Of a stretch of 64,000 nucleotides of DNA, positions 12,437-24,174 are shown piece by piece. Location: NCBI GenBank assembly GCA_029891345.1, contig CM057009.1:214145120-214209119 (forward strand). Reading direction: 5' to 3'. The notes beneath the pieces are model-generated. The model worked only from the letters and a program-made list of their open reading frames with translations, was not told the origin of the DNA and searched no databases. Numbering within the stretch: position 1 is the stretch's first letter; each line of letters begins with the position of its first letter. The translations under genes and the position numbers were made by a program. The DNA is from Dryococelus australis (taxonomy: Eukaryota > Arthropoda > Insecta > Phasmatodea > Phasmatidae).

Positions 12437-12709
12437 TTGTGTATTTTAGACTTGAAATCTTATGAGTCAGGCTCCATGAGCTATTATATAAAAAAGCATG
12501 AATCATTATTGAGGATAGTTTAGCAGTGTCAACATGATGTTTTTGCTGTATGTAAATAGTCATGTCCAATTTTACCTGTGTAGATTTGTTTAATCTGCAT
12601 TCCCTCCAGAGCAGTGAAACATAAGCTAGCTATTATGATCATAGTTTTCCCTTCTGTTTGGTACTTTGAACATTTTTGCTCACCACCTTGAGTACCCTTC
12701 ATTTTACAG
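12437..12709. repeat. Dispersed repeat, copy 2 (inverted partner at 5385)
   Basis: This is the reverse-complement partner of 5385-5648. It begins with agacttgaaatcttatgagt and ends with tacccttcattttacag. Sequence outside these limits does not match, so the boundaries are quite sharp. It ends about 250 bp before the contactin exon at 12961. Confidence 0.85.
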
Positions 12710-12960
12710 CAATCAAAAATCTGCCATCTCCATTATTTCTTGTTCATAGCATGAATTCTAAGTCCATGCGTGCTGTCCTGATTTCTTGATCCTTCATCTA
12801 TCTACCCATCCCTTTTACTTTGCCTTTTTACCTGTTATTGCTCCTCAGCAGTTACATTAACACATGTACAGTCTGCAGTGTGTGTGTATATATATATGTT
12901 TTGGATATTTTATTTAATGAATATCAAACATGGCTTTTTTATAATGCTCTTTCCTTGCAG

Positions 12961-13146
12961 GCTATAAATGATGTTTCAAGTGGACCTGAATCTGACGTTG
13001 TAACCATTTACAGTGCAGAAGATATGCCCCAGGTGGCTCCTGTTCAAGTTGCAGCTTTGTCATATAATTCAACAGCCTTAAATGTGAGCTGGTTGCCCAT
13101 AGATCAAACAAGGGAAAAGATACGTGGCAAACTCATTGGTCACAGG
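12961..13146 (+). CDS. Cont: Contactin, internal exon (FN3-FN3 junction)
   Basis: This exon is 186 bp, 62 codons, phase 0 at both ends, with acceptor ttccttgcag and donor AGG before gtaagt. It finishes one FN3 domain (SSGPESDVVTIYSAEDMP) and begins the next (VAALSYNSTALNVSWLPI, with the conserved FN3 tryptophan). YNST and NVS are potential N-glycosylation sites, as expected for an extracellular protein. It ends in GKLIGHR, which continues as LKYWKK in the exon at 22785. The segment YSAEDMPQVAP is distinctive of insect contactin as I know the family. The long intron upstream is about 12.1 kb. Confidence 0.92.
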
Positions 13147-13939
13147 GTAAGTGCATATCTTCAGAGATAATTTTTGGCAGATACTTGTTAACAATTTACT
13201 GAAACCCTAATTTAAAACTCCTTGAAATTACATTGCATTATTTCTTTGGTATCCTCCAACCTGCACGGTAATTCACAGCCTTATCCGTTATGGTGCATTC
13301 ATGTGGCTTTCATGGTAATCCAGTGGTTAGCTGACAAATATATACATTTGAGACCTACAGGTGCTATATGGAAGAACAGAGAAAATATCTCAAATAACTG
13401 ATATATTTTTTTTATTATTATTTTTTTAGAACTTCAGTACCTAAAATTTCTTTCTTAAGGTGGGTGTTAAGTACCAAACAGAAAAATTCTTAATGTATTT
13501 GGTTGGTGATAAGGTGCCTGTTTAAGTTGACAGGTTTTCATCTGCTACTGCATAAAGAAAAATCTACTTCGTTTTTGCTGTTAAATAATACATTATGCTC
13601 CTTCAAACAATTCTTGAAAACTATTAAAATAAGGCACTTTACAAGACCTGCATACACACATTCTTAAACGCATCTGTTATGAGATTGTTTTATGATTTTG
13701 TGGCTCAATGTGTTATAAAAATATATGACACTTATAATGTTGAATTATATGTTGGAAGTCACATTTTCACTGAGGGGAATATATATTTTTTATACTTTTT
13801 AGTATTAGAAGTATGCTCTGACTAATTACAAAATACACATTTTCTAGTATGAATTATTTTATCCCTTAGTCATACAAATTGTACTGAACATTGTTTTTGG
13901 GGCTATGTATACCAGTCAGTGTGTACGTGCTTCTGTGCG
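13147..13939. other. AT-rich intron, nothing recognised
   Basis: Directly follows the donor gtaagt of the second visible contactin exon. No repeats or coding sequence are evident apart from T- and A-rich tracts. Confidence 0.6.
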
Positions 13940-13989
13940 AGGTTGGACACTTGAGAAAGTGTTTATTAACCTAGCAGACTAGATTTATC

Positions 13990-14800
13990 AGAGACTTTCT
14001 GCCGCCTCGTTACAGAAAAGCTATTGCCTATTATATTGGAATGGTTCAGTATTTTGGAAAATTTGTACCATAATTAGCTGTAAAGGCTGCACCACTCAAC
14101 ATGTTACATAAGAGTGGATGAGTGAAGACATTTTGGCGGCTCTTAACGGTAAGGTCTTGAGAGAGCCAATGAGGGTGATTGAAGTTGGAATGTAGCAGCA
14201 CTGGAATGAAAGAGTGGGGGAAATGGTAGATCCCAGAGGAAACCCGCCGATCAGTGTCACTGTCTGGCATAATTACCACATGTGAAAATCTGGGAGTGAT
14301 CCGGTTGGGGATTGAACCCAGTTCGCCTTTGTTGAAGACGAGCAGGTTAACCGCTCAGCCACCATGGCCCCCGTTACATAAGAAATCAGCAAAATCTGTT
14401 TGGAGTGAGGAACAACAGAAACCATTTGACACCCTTAAAAAAACATTATCCACCCCCACCGGGTTCTTAAGATATTTCAGATTTCTCTAAAGAATTGATT
14501 CTACAGACACACTTTTTCAGCTGTAGGAGCTGTCTTAAGCCAAGAAATAGATAGGGTCTGTCAACCTATTTCGTTTGTATCACACACGTACACCCCAGGA
14601 AGAAAAGTCCTCCATTTATGAATAATGCAAAATTCCTCCTGGAAACTGATAATCAGGTGTTGTCATGGCTTTTCGTTCATCTATGACAATTTGGAAAAAT
14701 GGGACACTGGGTCATTATGATTTCATCATTAAAATTTACGGTGCAACACATTTAAGGATCATAGAATGTAGTAGCTGATTCTCTCGAATGTTCGATGATT
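13990..14800 (+). pseudogene. gypsy RT end and RNase H, broken by a SINE
   Basis: Before the SINE the frame reads AIAYYIGMVQYFGKFVP and then, past a stop, KAAPLNMLHK, the RT connection region. After the SINE it continues with KSAKSVWSEEQQKPFDTLKK, then RNase H-like SQEIDRVCQPISFVS. Removing the insert rejoins the frame at LHK/KSAK. Stops occur in the RNase H part, so no activity is expected. Confidence 0.78.
14114..14372 (-). mobile_element. tRNA-derived SINE with target duplication
   Basis: Read on the - strand it begins with GGGGCCATGG and carries an A-box TGGCTGAGCGG (14351-14361) and B-box GGTTCAATCCC (14308-14318) at tRNA-like spacing. The A-box resembles a Leu/Ser tRNA. It is flanked by the direct repeat gttacataaga (14103-14113 and 14373-14383), an 11-bp target-site duplication. 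The body of about 170 bp after the B-box matches the second copy at 15395. Pol III transcription followed by LINE-driven insertion is the known mode of such elements. Confidence 0.88.
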
Positions 14801-14903
14801 CAAAGTTAGTGACTAGTCTGAAGTTCTTCCAAATGGCAGTGTGCTAGCAAAGTTTCCATTAGCATTTACTGACATCAAAGAGCATTAGAAAAAGGATGAT
14901 GAA

Positions 14904-16190
14904 ATGAATGAAATGATTACAAAATTAAAATCTGGTGTTGAACAAAAACCTAATTTTCTGGTTAAAGGTCTTCTATGTCACAAAACAGATGACAGTGTAA
15001 AACGTGTTGTGTTGTCTACTCATATAAAATCATTCAGGCTACTCTTAAGCAGTTCATTTGGAAAGGAATGGATGCTGAAATTTCAGAAAGAGTCGAATGT
15101 TTTAAATTTGTACGTTTTGAATAAGCCTGCTAGAAACATGTACATGGGTGTTCTCTCTTCAGATGTAGCAGACAAAGCTATGCAAAACGTTTCATGGATT
15201 TTGTTGGTCCTTATTCAAGAAGTAAGGAAGTACATATGTTGTTAGTTTGTATGTGTGCATTTTTCATATTTGTGTGGTTGATTCTTATAAGAAAGGTTAA
15301 TGCGACATCCACTGTTAATGCTCTCCAAGCTCGTATATTTCAGAATTTTGGCATACTATCATAAAATGTCTCTGATAATAATTCTCAATTCACCTTGGAA
15401 ATTCCGGGTTCGATCCCCGACCGGGTCACTCCTGGATTTGTGCGAGTGAGAATCATGCCATATGATGCCGCTGGTCGGCAGGGTTTCTCGGGGATCTTCC
15501 ATTTTCCCCACTCCTTCATTCCAGCGCTGCTCCATTCTCACATAATTTCGCCCTCATCGGCTCTCAAGACCTCGTCAAGAGCCGCTCAAATTTCTCAACC
15601 CCAAAAATTTTTTTGTGTCATGTGATTTTCTTATGGCATCCACCATATTACCTTGTCTCCATAAAATCCCCCACCCTTACATGTGGAGCGTTTCAACCAA
15701 AACCTGCATTCAGCTCTCATTGCTTTTCCTATGACAGAGCACACTAATTGTGACAAGAATCTACCTTGGTTGCAAATGGCTTTCAATTATGCCAACCATG
15801 AATCTCTTAAGAAAAGTCAATTTAATCTTGTTTTCACTTACGTGCCCCATAATTCTTTGTCTAATTTGTGCCACTTAAATTATTTATTGCCGGATGATCC
15901 TAAGGACATTTGTCTGTTTTGGGCAGCTGCCCTTAAAAACTTAAAACATGCTTTTTTTCAAGAGCGTGTTAAGTATAATAAACATTTGATTGACAATCCA
16001 TTTCGGATAGGAGCTCTCATTTTGTGTAAATCTCATCCTGTTAGCAGAGCAGTCAGCAAGAAAATGGTAAAACTTTCTTACCACTGGACTAGTCCTTCAG
16101 ATCCAATGTTTCCCGATGCCAGTCACTGCTAGACTTGCTGACCCATATAATTCAGGAATATATATTACAAAGCTCATAATTTCCACCTAA
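14904..16190 (+). pseudogene. gypsy integrase and polyprotein tail, broken by a SINE
   Basis: The segment from 14904 has integrase linker and zinc-binding-like sequence ending in a core-like WILLVLIQEV region. After a second frame the core continues with NVSDNNSQF at 15370, is interrupted by a SINE, and resumes with SYGIHHITLSP at about 15630 and HVERFNQNLHSALIAF at 15680. The tail runs through ARLADPYNSGIYITKAH (about 16125) in another frame. The catalytic-core pattern is recognisable, but the gene is dead. Confidence 0.78.
15395..15600 (+). mobile_element. tRNA-derived SINE, 5'-truncated second copy
   Basis: The B-box GGTTCGATCCC lies at 15407-15417 and the following body (ccgaccgggtcactcc ... 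ggatcttccattttcccc ... ctcaagacctcgtcaagagc) parallels the SINE at 14114-14372 in opposite orientation. The A-box and tRNA 5' half are absent. It sits inside the integrase frame of the same gypsy relic. A clean target duplication was not resolved; aaatt/aaattt at the two sides is a weak candidate. Confidence 0.8.
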
Positions 16191-18330
16191 AAGGGTTTCG
16201 TTTTACAGTCCACAAGCTGCAGACCTTAGCTGTAAGTATTTTCGATAAGTTTTGTGTACTTGGCTGGCCAGCTGCTATTCTTCTTGGCCTTAACTTGGTT
16301 TAGGTATAGTGGACTGATACCCACTGGTCCAAGTCTTCTTAAGGTCCATTTTGTTAGTGGGATTGACGTGTGCCGGGCTATCTAATGATGTGCACGGTCA
16401 CAGTGGTTTTAGGTAGTGTGAGACCAAACACGCTGGTGATCTGTTACTTATACGTTTAGCTTGCATTTTGTGGCAGCCACCCTTGCTGGACACGTCAGTT
16501 GGCCACTGCGAACTAAGTTGCTCACTACTGCTCCGGTAATTATCTTATTCACAGTCACTTGGATCTGCTTTGATACAGAGTTAATTGGTCGGCAGGTATT
16601 TTCTGGCGTACCTGCTTTCCTAGGGAGTTCTTTGGCCAAGGACAGCATAGCTATTGTAGACTGGCTGGAACCGGTGATGCTAGCAGTTGGTTGCAGGATG
16701 TTGATACAGTGCTGGCCAATACGATACCGTTGATTCCACGCTCCAGAACCTGGGGTTGGCTACCCCGTACCTTACCTCGGTACCCTGTATTAATCCTTGC
16801 ACCACTGGGTGATATTCCCTAAGAATACAAATGTGTGGAGGGAAATATATGTACACATGCACAGAATAGGAAGGCCTCTCTAAAAGACAGGTAATTGTAG
16901 CACTGTCACGTTCAGCTTGCCTACTAGAAGTAGGTGGGGCTAGTACACACAATCGCTTGGCGACGAAACGAGCCATCCTTTGTTCCTCGCTCCATGAGCA
17001 GTGCCTTTCTCCAAAAGGCTTAGAGGTTGGGTTTACACTTAACAATAGTTACTGTGCATCTTGAACTCGAGACAGTGCCTTACCTTAGCGTATTTCCAGC
17101 AGTGGCTGCCGGCATGAGCTCGGTGCTCCAGAAAGCATGCCACCAGAAAGCATGGCGTGCTAGATGCGTTGAACCGTATGGGCCGCCTTCCTGCCACTAC
17201 TGGGTGTAGGTCGCAATGACGGACAGGCCGTAACCCTCGAGCAAATATTCCTGCCAGCACCTAGATGCTCTGGTTAGGATACAACTCAAGAGGACTGTCT
17301 CTCCCCTGTGGGATGAGTTGCTAGTGGTGGAGGCTCTACTGTTCTATCCCAAGAGGTCTAGAATTGGTGGCCATCGAATGGTGTGAGTATTAGACGTCTG
17401 GATTCCTGAAGGGTCCACAGTCCTACTCTATTTTATGCTGGTATATCCAAACCCGGTCTTTGTTGACAATGCACAGTAAATATTATTCCTTGATAAAGGA
17501 ATAAATCTGTATTTATTAATAGTGTAATAAACACAGTGACATATGCTATCTCCTAACCAAGCAAATGTGAGTATGGTAGTAAACTACTCATTATAGGTGT
17601 AGGCGACCTGCTTCTAGCTACCTAAGAAGACTAGTGGCATTGACTGCTATGAAAACAACTCAGTCGCAGCTAACTATATCAAGGAACGTCTAGAAGAGAC
17701 AAATATAATAAAAGGTAACTACTACTCTAATAGCAGTGGGTGTAGTTGCCTCTACCAGCAAGTTGAGGCAACTGCTGGTCCAGTAGGAGCAGCAGCAAAA
17801 TGTGAGGTATGGTGTAATAGAAGAATATTTTTTGGTAGATGGTGGTGGTTGTCGACAATGAAGCCTTTGGTAACTGCAGGCTGCAGAAGAGATTCTGGTG
17901 ATGTCCAAGGTATTAGCCTCTGGTGGCTGCCGAAGACTGTTGAGCAGTAGAAGGCCCAAGACATAAAGTGAAGGAGCGAGCTACTGGATAAGGAAATAAC
18001 TTGCGAGCCCAGTTGTGCACGGACTTTAATAATCTGAAGGACAGATGCAGCGCCGGGCCACGGTGGGATGTGTGACGTTGCCTCATGATGTTCCTCTCAT
18101 GTGAGGCCGGGGTGGGGGTAGCTACCCCCTGCCAGGCCGCTTGGCTTTGTTCATAATCGGTGATGCTCGGTTTCGCCCCGAGGCAGTTGACAGCTTGTAG
18201 ACTCTCAACGTGCAAGGGGGGAAGGGCGTGCTCACTGGCTTATGCAGCTGTATTTTCTACACGTTTGGAATTGCAGTCCAGGGTCATGGCGATCCAAGAC
18301 ACTCTAGTATTAAGTTGACTGCTTTGAATC
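16191..18330. other. GC-richer non-coding stretch after gypsy relic
   Basis: This region is clearly richer in GC than the introns and directly follows the gypsy polyprotein tail. It may be the 3' non-coding part or an LTR of that element: a candidate start is around 16310 (tagtggactgataccc) and AATAAA signals lie at about 17490-17530. No second copy is present to prove an LTR. Open frames on both strands show no recognisable domain. A near-duplicate cagaaagcatg occurs at about 17127 and 17143. Confidence 0.35.
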
Positions 18331-21300
18331 TCTCTCGGGTGAAACAGAAATACTTGTCAGATTAGTCGTAGTCATATGTAGTATTATACATGAAAGTGGC
18401 ATGCGTAATACTTATATAAAAATACTATGGGTTAGGTTAATAAAAATTAAAGAATAAAAAGAACATTTTTAGGTAATAAATCAAATTTGGGGTATGTTAT
18501 AAGCTGCCAGTGTTGAATGTTTACTTTAGTGTTTAGTGTTGTGTTTCAAATTTCTGTATTGGGGTAGTTCAACTATGGCACAATGCTCCTTTCCTGCATC
18601 ACAGTTCTGGCTGTGGCCAACTTAGTGTGCTCAACAGTTACTGTCACGCCACTGGATTCAGGTGTAGTGTTTGAACTAGAAGATTATTTATAATTTCAGA
18701 CAATTTCTACTCAGTGGTACTGAATTTTGACTTTATTATATAGACAGAAGTGTGTTCAAAACTTAAAACCATGATAAATACAATTTTGTCAATGCATGAA
18801 AATGAAAACTGGCATCCTGCTGAAAATTCTTCCTTTGACCAAAACTTTTATTTAACTTTGCTATACTTGAAAAATAGTTTCTTTCATTTAAGTCTGAAAC
18901 AGATACCTTTACTTCATTACTGACATCCAGATCAAAGTATTTTGCAAACGGTTTTAGCACTTTAGATAGTAAAGAGTTAACCCTTCTGGAACATCATCTG
19001 AACACTCTGGCAAACACTCAGGATGATATTTCAACAAATGTATCTAATCAAATTATTGTTATTAAAAGTTTTGAATACAATAATATATAACACAATGTAC
19101 ATAAAAAATTAAGTTGGTTGTATATGGATTGTCATAATACTTTGTGTTATAACCTCTCTTTGGCATTACATGACTATCTAGGTGGGATGATCATATTGAG
19201 TTTTAGGATTGATTAAAATGTTATGCTACTCTGTGTCAGTGAAGTTCTCACTAACGCCAGGCTGTAAATTTTTGATTTTCATAATGCCATAGAAACTAGT
19301 GTACATGGCAATTTAAGTACAACGTTGTGTTCATTCGTAGAGATTCTAAAAACATTAAACAGCTCATTACACTGCCACTTTACATGATAGCACTCGTGCA
19401 TGAATATTTTTGTTTTATTGTCAAAGTAATGTTCAGGCAATTGTTTACAATTCGTCTCTTAATGTTGGTGTTGATAATGTTCCCGTGGCCAATAAGGATA
19501 GTTTGTTTGAAAGATATCACATTTTTGTGATTAGTTTTTTAAATCTAAATTAAACAGGTACCTATTACTCAATGTTCAGGAATTTTTAATTATTAGTTTG
19601 GATCGTAATCATTTTGCTACTGTTAACCATGATTCTCTTGTAACATGCAAAACTCACTCCTTAGCCCTACGCCCAGCTTTTTTTCCCTTTCTTTGATGCA
19701 CATGTAGATAACTGAGAATTTAACATTTTTACTGGAAAATCGTACTTCGAATTCTCTCATAAATCTGTCATCAGTTTGAAGCTCCCTTTCATACATAAAA
19801 CTAGTTCACATTGCTTATTTTTGCTTCTAATGCTACCATTGACTATATGTTTTTGTCTAGATCTACTACTGAATCCTCTTCCCCTTTCACTCATTTGTTA
19901 GTTAGCAGATTGATAAATAATGCATCACGTTGTGGCATCATGAGTCCCTTCTTCAAAACTTTTGGTTCTTTGAATTCTGCCATTCATTATAATCTATCTT
20001 TCCCATTTCATACCCGTTCCTAAATTAATAACAAATCTTTCTCGTTTCAATTTCTTCTCCTTATCCTAACCTTATCCTAAATTTTTCCTTTGTTAAAGTA
20101 TTAGATTCTCGTTTCGCTTCACTTCCTCATGGGACCAATTTTTGTCCTGCCTCTCCTTTGTCCTCATTCTACACAACTTCCCATCAACCTAAGTCTCATC
20201 TCAATTATTTGGCACGTCTTCTACTGATGGCCAAGAACTTCTTTTATACCCTCCATTCCCTTTGCATTGTGTGTTTGCTACCCGAGAAGGAATCTTCTTT
20301 CCTGGAGAGACAACGAAGTGGCTAGGGACTGGGGATGAGAAACAGGTCTTTGTTCAATACTCAGTCCACATGTGGGCGACAGTGATATCTTTTTGACAAA
20401 CAATACAACTGAAAGACTAAATTTAAATTAATTTCTATCATCTTAAGAGTGACAAATGAAACCATGTAGTATTTTTATGCTCTGTTTTGAAAAGAATTAT
20501 AATTTACAAAGAATAACCATGTTTATTTATAAAAAAAAGAAATATTCTTTCCAAAATCCCGCCAAGGGAATACAGACATGGATTTTGTAATAACAGCCAT
20601 GTTCAATCCCTTATCCATTAGTTTCAAGCAAATTTTTCTGCCCGTCTGCGCACCTTAGCAGCCTAGACAACAGCAAGGGATTGAATGACTAAGTCCTGCC
20701 GGAGATAAAGTATTGTCATTTCATACTTGCTGTATGGTTACTTTAAAGAATTGAAGATAAGCATGGGTACAGTTCACCACCACAAAACTTGGAAACATAA
20801 AAATAGTATTAAAAAATTAATGCTATAAAATACAAAGCCCAGGCATGGAAAAAGTTCTCACACGAGTTTGTTACCTTTCTAAAAATATTCAATTTAGGTA
20901 TACAATTTGATTAATTAAAATTAGTTTAAATTACTCAGTGTAGACATGTATCTGTATTTTATTCTCTAAATTACAATAATTTTACTGAAACTGTAACTGA
21001 CTTCAGAAACATAACTTTCACACAGTTTTGGGTGAAAAGTTTGATCCTGTCCTAAAGATTTTATTTTCTGCTGCGGATATTAAAATGCCCTATGAGTAAT
21101 TCTGCCAAATTTATTCATATGAAAAAAAACATCTGATATGGTACCGAAAGATATAAAAAGACTTGTTTCATTTGAGGTTATTCCGAAATGTAAATGCAAT
21201 GAGTAAGGAATGTGTATTTTCATAGAAGTATCCAGAGATGTGAAACTGTGAATATTGTGTTTCTGGAATAAGTGTTCATTCAATGGATTTTACTGTGCGT

Positions 21301-22784
21301 ATGACCAAGTAAGTGTCCACAGTGGCTCAAATTCCATCAGGATTTGTCTTTGCTTCAGTTGTGAATTTTGTTGCTTCACTTGCGCCTTTGACTTCCTCCA
21401 CAAAATTGCTTTCCTTTCCAAATAAAACTTTGGAATTTAAATGTTAATGTGTTATGGTTTTCACAGATTCACTCTGATGAAAGAAAATTTTGCAATGACC
21501 ATGTTAAAATAAAATAATAGGGGACAAATCATTCTGAATGTTTTAAGTAATATCCATGTTAGCTGAAGAACATCCATAGTTGAGGTTGCGGTTTTAGAGT
21601 AAATTAAATGATGCAAGCAACAACAGGAAAATCTATGGTATTTGCTCTTGGAGGAAAATTAAGTTCACTTATGATATGCAAAGGTTCTTCTGCTGATTCA
21701 AAGGCATTAGTAGTTGTCATTTGCAGGAATATCAACATAACTGTTCTTTTTATTATTTATTCCACATTCAAAAGTATATTTATAACAGTTGATCACTGAT
21801 GCCCTCTAATGTCGAGTAGAAGAGGATTGAACATTCTTTTTGTAATTTTTGGGTGAAGTAATATATTCATCTTCTGATTTTGCATATGGGGAAACTGATT
21901 TCCATTTATTTGTTTGTAAATAATTGTTTGGCAGGTGAACATGGTAAAACACTTTAAAGAGAGTCTTCTTGGCTAACATCCTAGAACCAAACATGGCTCT
22001 TTGGCATAATGCTTGCATTCAGTAAGCTTCATAAATTTAAGTTTTCACGTGGCTCTTTCAAGATAGACATCTAGAGACACATTCTTCTCACCAAGGAAGA
22101 ATTAAGGAACATCCGACCGCACAGGGTGCGGAACTGTGGAGGGAGGGTTGGACATGCGTGCTAATAAACTTTTTACCTTAGAAAAAAAAATATATATAGA
22201 GAGAGAGACACACATATACGTATATCTTTTGCATTCAGATTAGCAGCTTTGGTGTTGATCTTTCTAGAATCCTGTGATATAAAAATACTGTTTTTTAAGG
22301 GTTTTTTTTTGTTCTTGAGAAAATTTGTATTTCACCTTAAAATTCAGTACAATAATACCTAAAAAATAATTAATGAATAATGTTCAGTTTTAACATTTTT
22401 TTCATGTTTTCTTTGTAACCTTGTCACTGGTTGATTATTGATCATTCTGTCTAATAAATATGGTTGTGATAGCTCACATCCTTCTTGTTGGTACAATTTT
22501 AATGACCAGCAAATTATTATGTGGTTTTTTCTGTTATAACATTGATTTCTGATCATATAAAGTTACAAGAATGAGCAAGTAATGATAAAAAAAGTTGCAT
22601 ATATTGTAATTAGCTCATTTTATACTTTGAATTAAATTAAAATTGAGTCCGAACATTTTGTTGATAATTATATGCGTACTGGTGGTTATCTTTAATATAA
22701 GTATATTTAAAATGTTAACCTTAAAAAATTTATGGAGGCATGAAGAGTTTTGTTGTAAAATTATATTTATATTAATTTTTACAG
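18331..22784. other. AT-rich intron, little recognised
   Basis: The stretch at 19630-20280 is unusually rich in T and C on the + strand and contains a 70-codon frame from 19811, but I recognise no domain and there is no splice-site support. A low-complexity atatatagagagagagacaca tract lies at 22188-22215. No RNA gene or paired repeat was found. Confidence 0.5.
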
Positions 22785-22953
22785 TTGAAATATTGGAAAA
22801 AGGACACCCGAGAAGAAGAGAGTGTGTACTACTTGAGTCGTAGCACACGACCCTGGGCAATCATTGTTGGTCTGCAGCCAGATACATACTATTATGTAAA
22901 AGTTATGGCATATAATTCAGCAGGAGAGGGTCCGGAAAGTGAACGCTACCTTG
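22785..22953 (+). CDS. Cont: Contactin, internal exon (FN3 domain end)
   Basis: This exon is 169 bp, starting in phase 0 after tttttacag and leaving one base (G) for the next exon before gtatgt. It encodes the second half of an FN3 domain: LKYWKKDTREEESVYYLS, a central WAIIVGLQPDTYYYVKVMAYN (the classic FN3 L-x-P-x-T-x-Y strand), and SAGEGPESERYL. Reading through the donor would add a few codons and then a stop, so the splice is required. The frame agrees exactly with both neighbours, which supports the assignment and shows the exon is not a decayed copy. Confidence 0.92.
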
Positions 22954-24174
22954 GTATGTATAGTATCAATAACATTTGCATAAGTTTTATGAAAAGACAC
23001 ATAACCCTTATCATTATAATCTCTATTTCTATTACAGACAGCTAGTAAAAAGTACAATTAGTAATTATAAAAATTATTGGCATCAGAAACTTAACAATAA
23101 AATTTTTAAAAATAAATAAATATTTTACCAATTTATTAAAACCCTTTACAGCAAAAAACAAAATATTTCAATAAAAATCCATAATTAAAATATTAAACAA
23201 CTAATGTGGAGCCAATTTAATCACACTTTAAATTGCACATATTTTTTACATAATCTAATAACTAATTAAAGTAACTGTAATTTACAAGAGATTGAAACAA
23301 CCCCTTTAAATAAAAATTACTCAAGATATAAAACTAAAATCTTTGTTCACAGAAGAAACAGACAAAATACCCAGTTCCAACTTGCCCACTATCTGCACTT
23401 ATTTCTCAGTAATTACAACAATGCAATACCATACAAAACACTCCTTTTTGTGCAGACCCGTGGATGTAGTGAAAATGCACTTTCTGCCTCATGGTGCCAT
23501 AACCTGACACTCGCTACTGGATGTCGGACCATATTTCTGCTATCCGCACACAATACTTTGCTCCCCCACATTTTGCTCTTTTTTCCGGAACCTACTTTAG
23601 TTGCATGATCTTGTTCTAGGCATTCCACCCCCTATCCATGCCCTTCCTGCACCCTACTTGCCTTGCTGGTAGAAATAATGTGTTATCTGGTGGCAAACCT
23701 TTAAATTAACACTATGTCTTTAGTGGCCACAAGATGCTATCATTACCTTGTGGCAGCTAACTATAATAAGAGACCTTTTCCCCCCATCCACCACTCCCTG
23801 TTTGGTGGTTCTTTTAGCATAAGGTGCCTCCTAGCCTGGCAATTGGTGTTTTGTCTTGGTCTGAGTAGTTTTAGGTGCATCCATCAGCGAACAGTTATCT
23901 TACATGTGGACTGTGAAGAAGTAATATCAAAGGACGTGTAGCCTTCGCAAGGCATCTAGCCTTTTTGTATCCCCACTCCTACCCTTTCTCTCCCGAAAGT
24001 ATACTGACAGAAGTGGTTTGTATCTGAACAACTGTGCAGCAGTCTTTTCATATTGACACGCTTCATCATCTAGTTTCAACTCTCACACAAGTGGGTTTAA
24101 GTTTTTGAGTTTTCAAGCTCCTCAATAATAGGTTTACTTCAAGTTTCTTGTATAACCCCAGCTTTTTTAAATGT
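22954..24174. other. AT-rich intron, nothing recognised
   Basis: After the donor gtatgt the sequence is A/T rich to about 23400, then more balanced to 24100. No conserved frame or repeat pair was seen. Confidence 0.55.

Larger units (their letters stand above)
13940..16190 (+). mobile_element. Ty3/gypsy retrotransposon relic, pol part
   Basis: The order on the + strand is end of reverse transcriptase, RNase H, then integrase and polyprotein tail, which is the Ty3/gypsy order. Gag, protease and most of RT are missing at the left. Two SINE copies (14114-14372 and about 15395-15600) interrupt it. Stops and frameshifts are present in all domains. LTRs were not identified, although the segment after 16190 may include one. 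Confidence 0.8.

Noticed and set aside
12820..13170. 116-codon + strand frame that includes a contactin exon
   Set aside because: Only 12961-13146 is exon; the upstream part is intron with the acceptor at 12960 and the last codons lie past the donor. Annotating the whole frame would be wrong.
14300..14372. Functional tRNA gene (A- and B-box match on - strand)
   Set aside because: No acceptor-stem pairing or anticodon loop that closes properly, and the unit has an 11-bp target duplication typical of SINE insertion.
15395..15425. Functional tRNA gene (B-box match)
   Set aside because: Only the B-box is present; the A-box and acceptor stem are absent and the following sequence is a SINE body.
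19811..20023. 70-codon frame in a pyrimidine-rich stretch
   Set aside because: Serine- and phenylalanine-rich composition follows from T/C bias. It resembles no family that I know and lacks splice support.
22785..23045. 86-codon frame starting in the contactin exon
   Set aside because: The frame after 22953 is intron; the donor gtatgt and the frame match to the exon at 37708 show the exon ends there.
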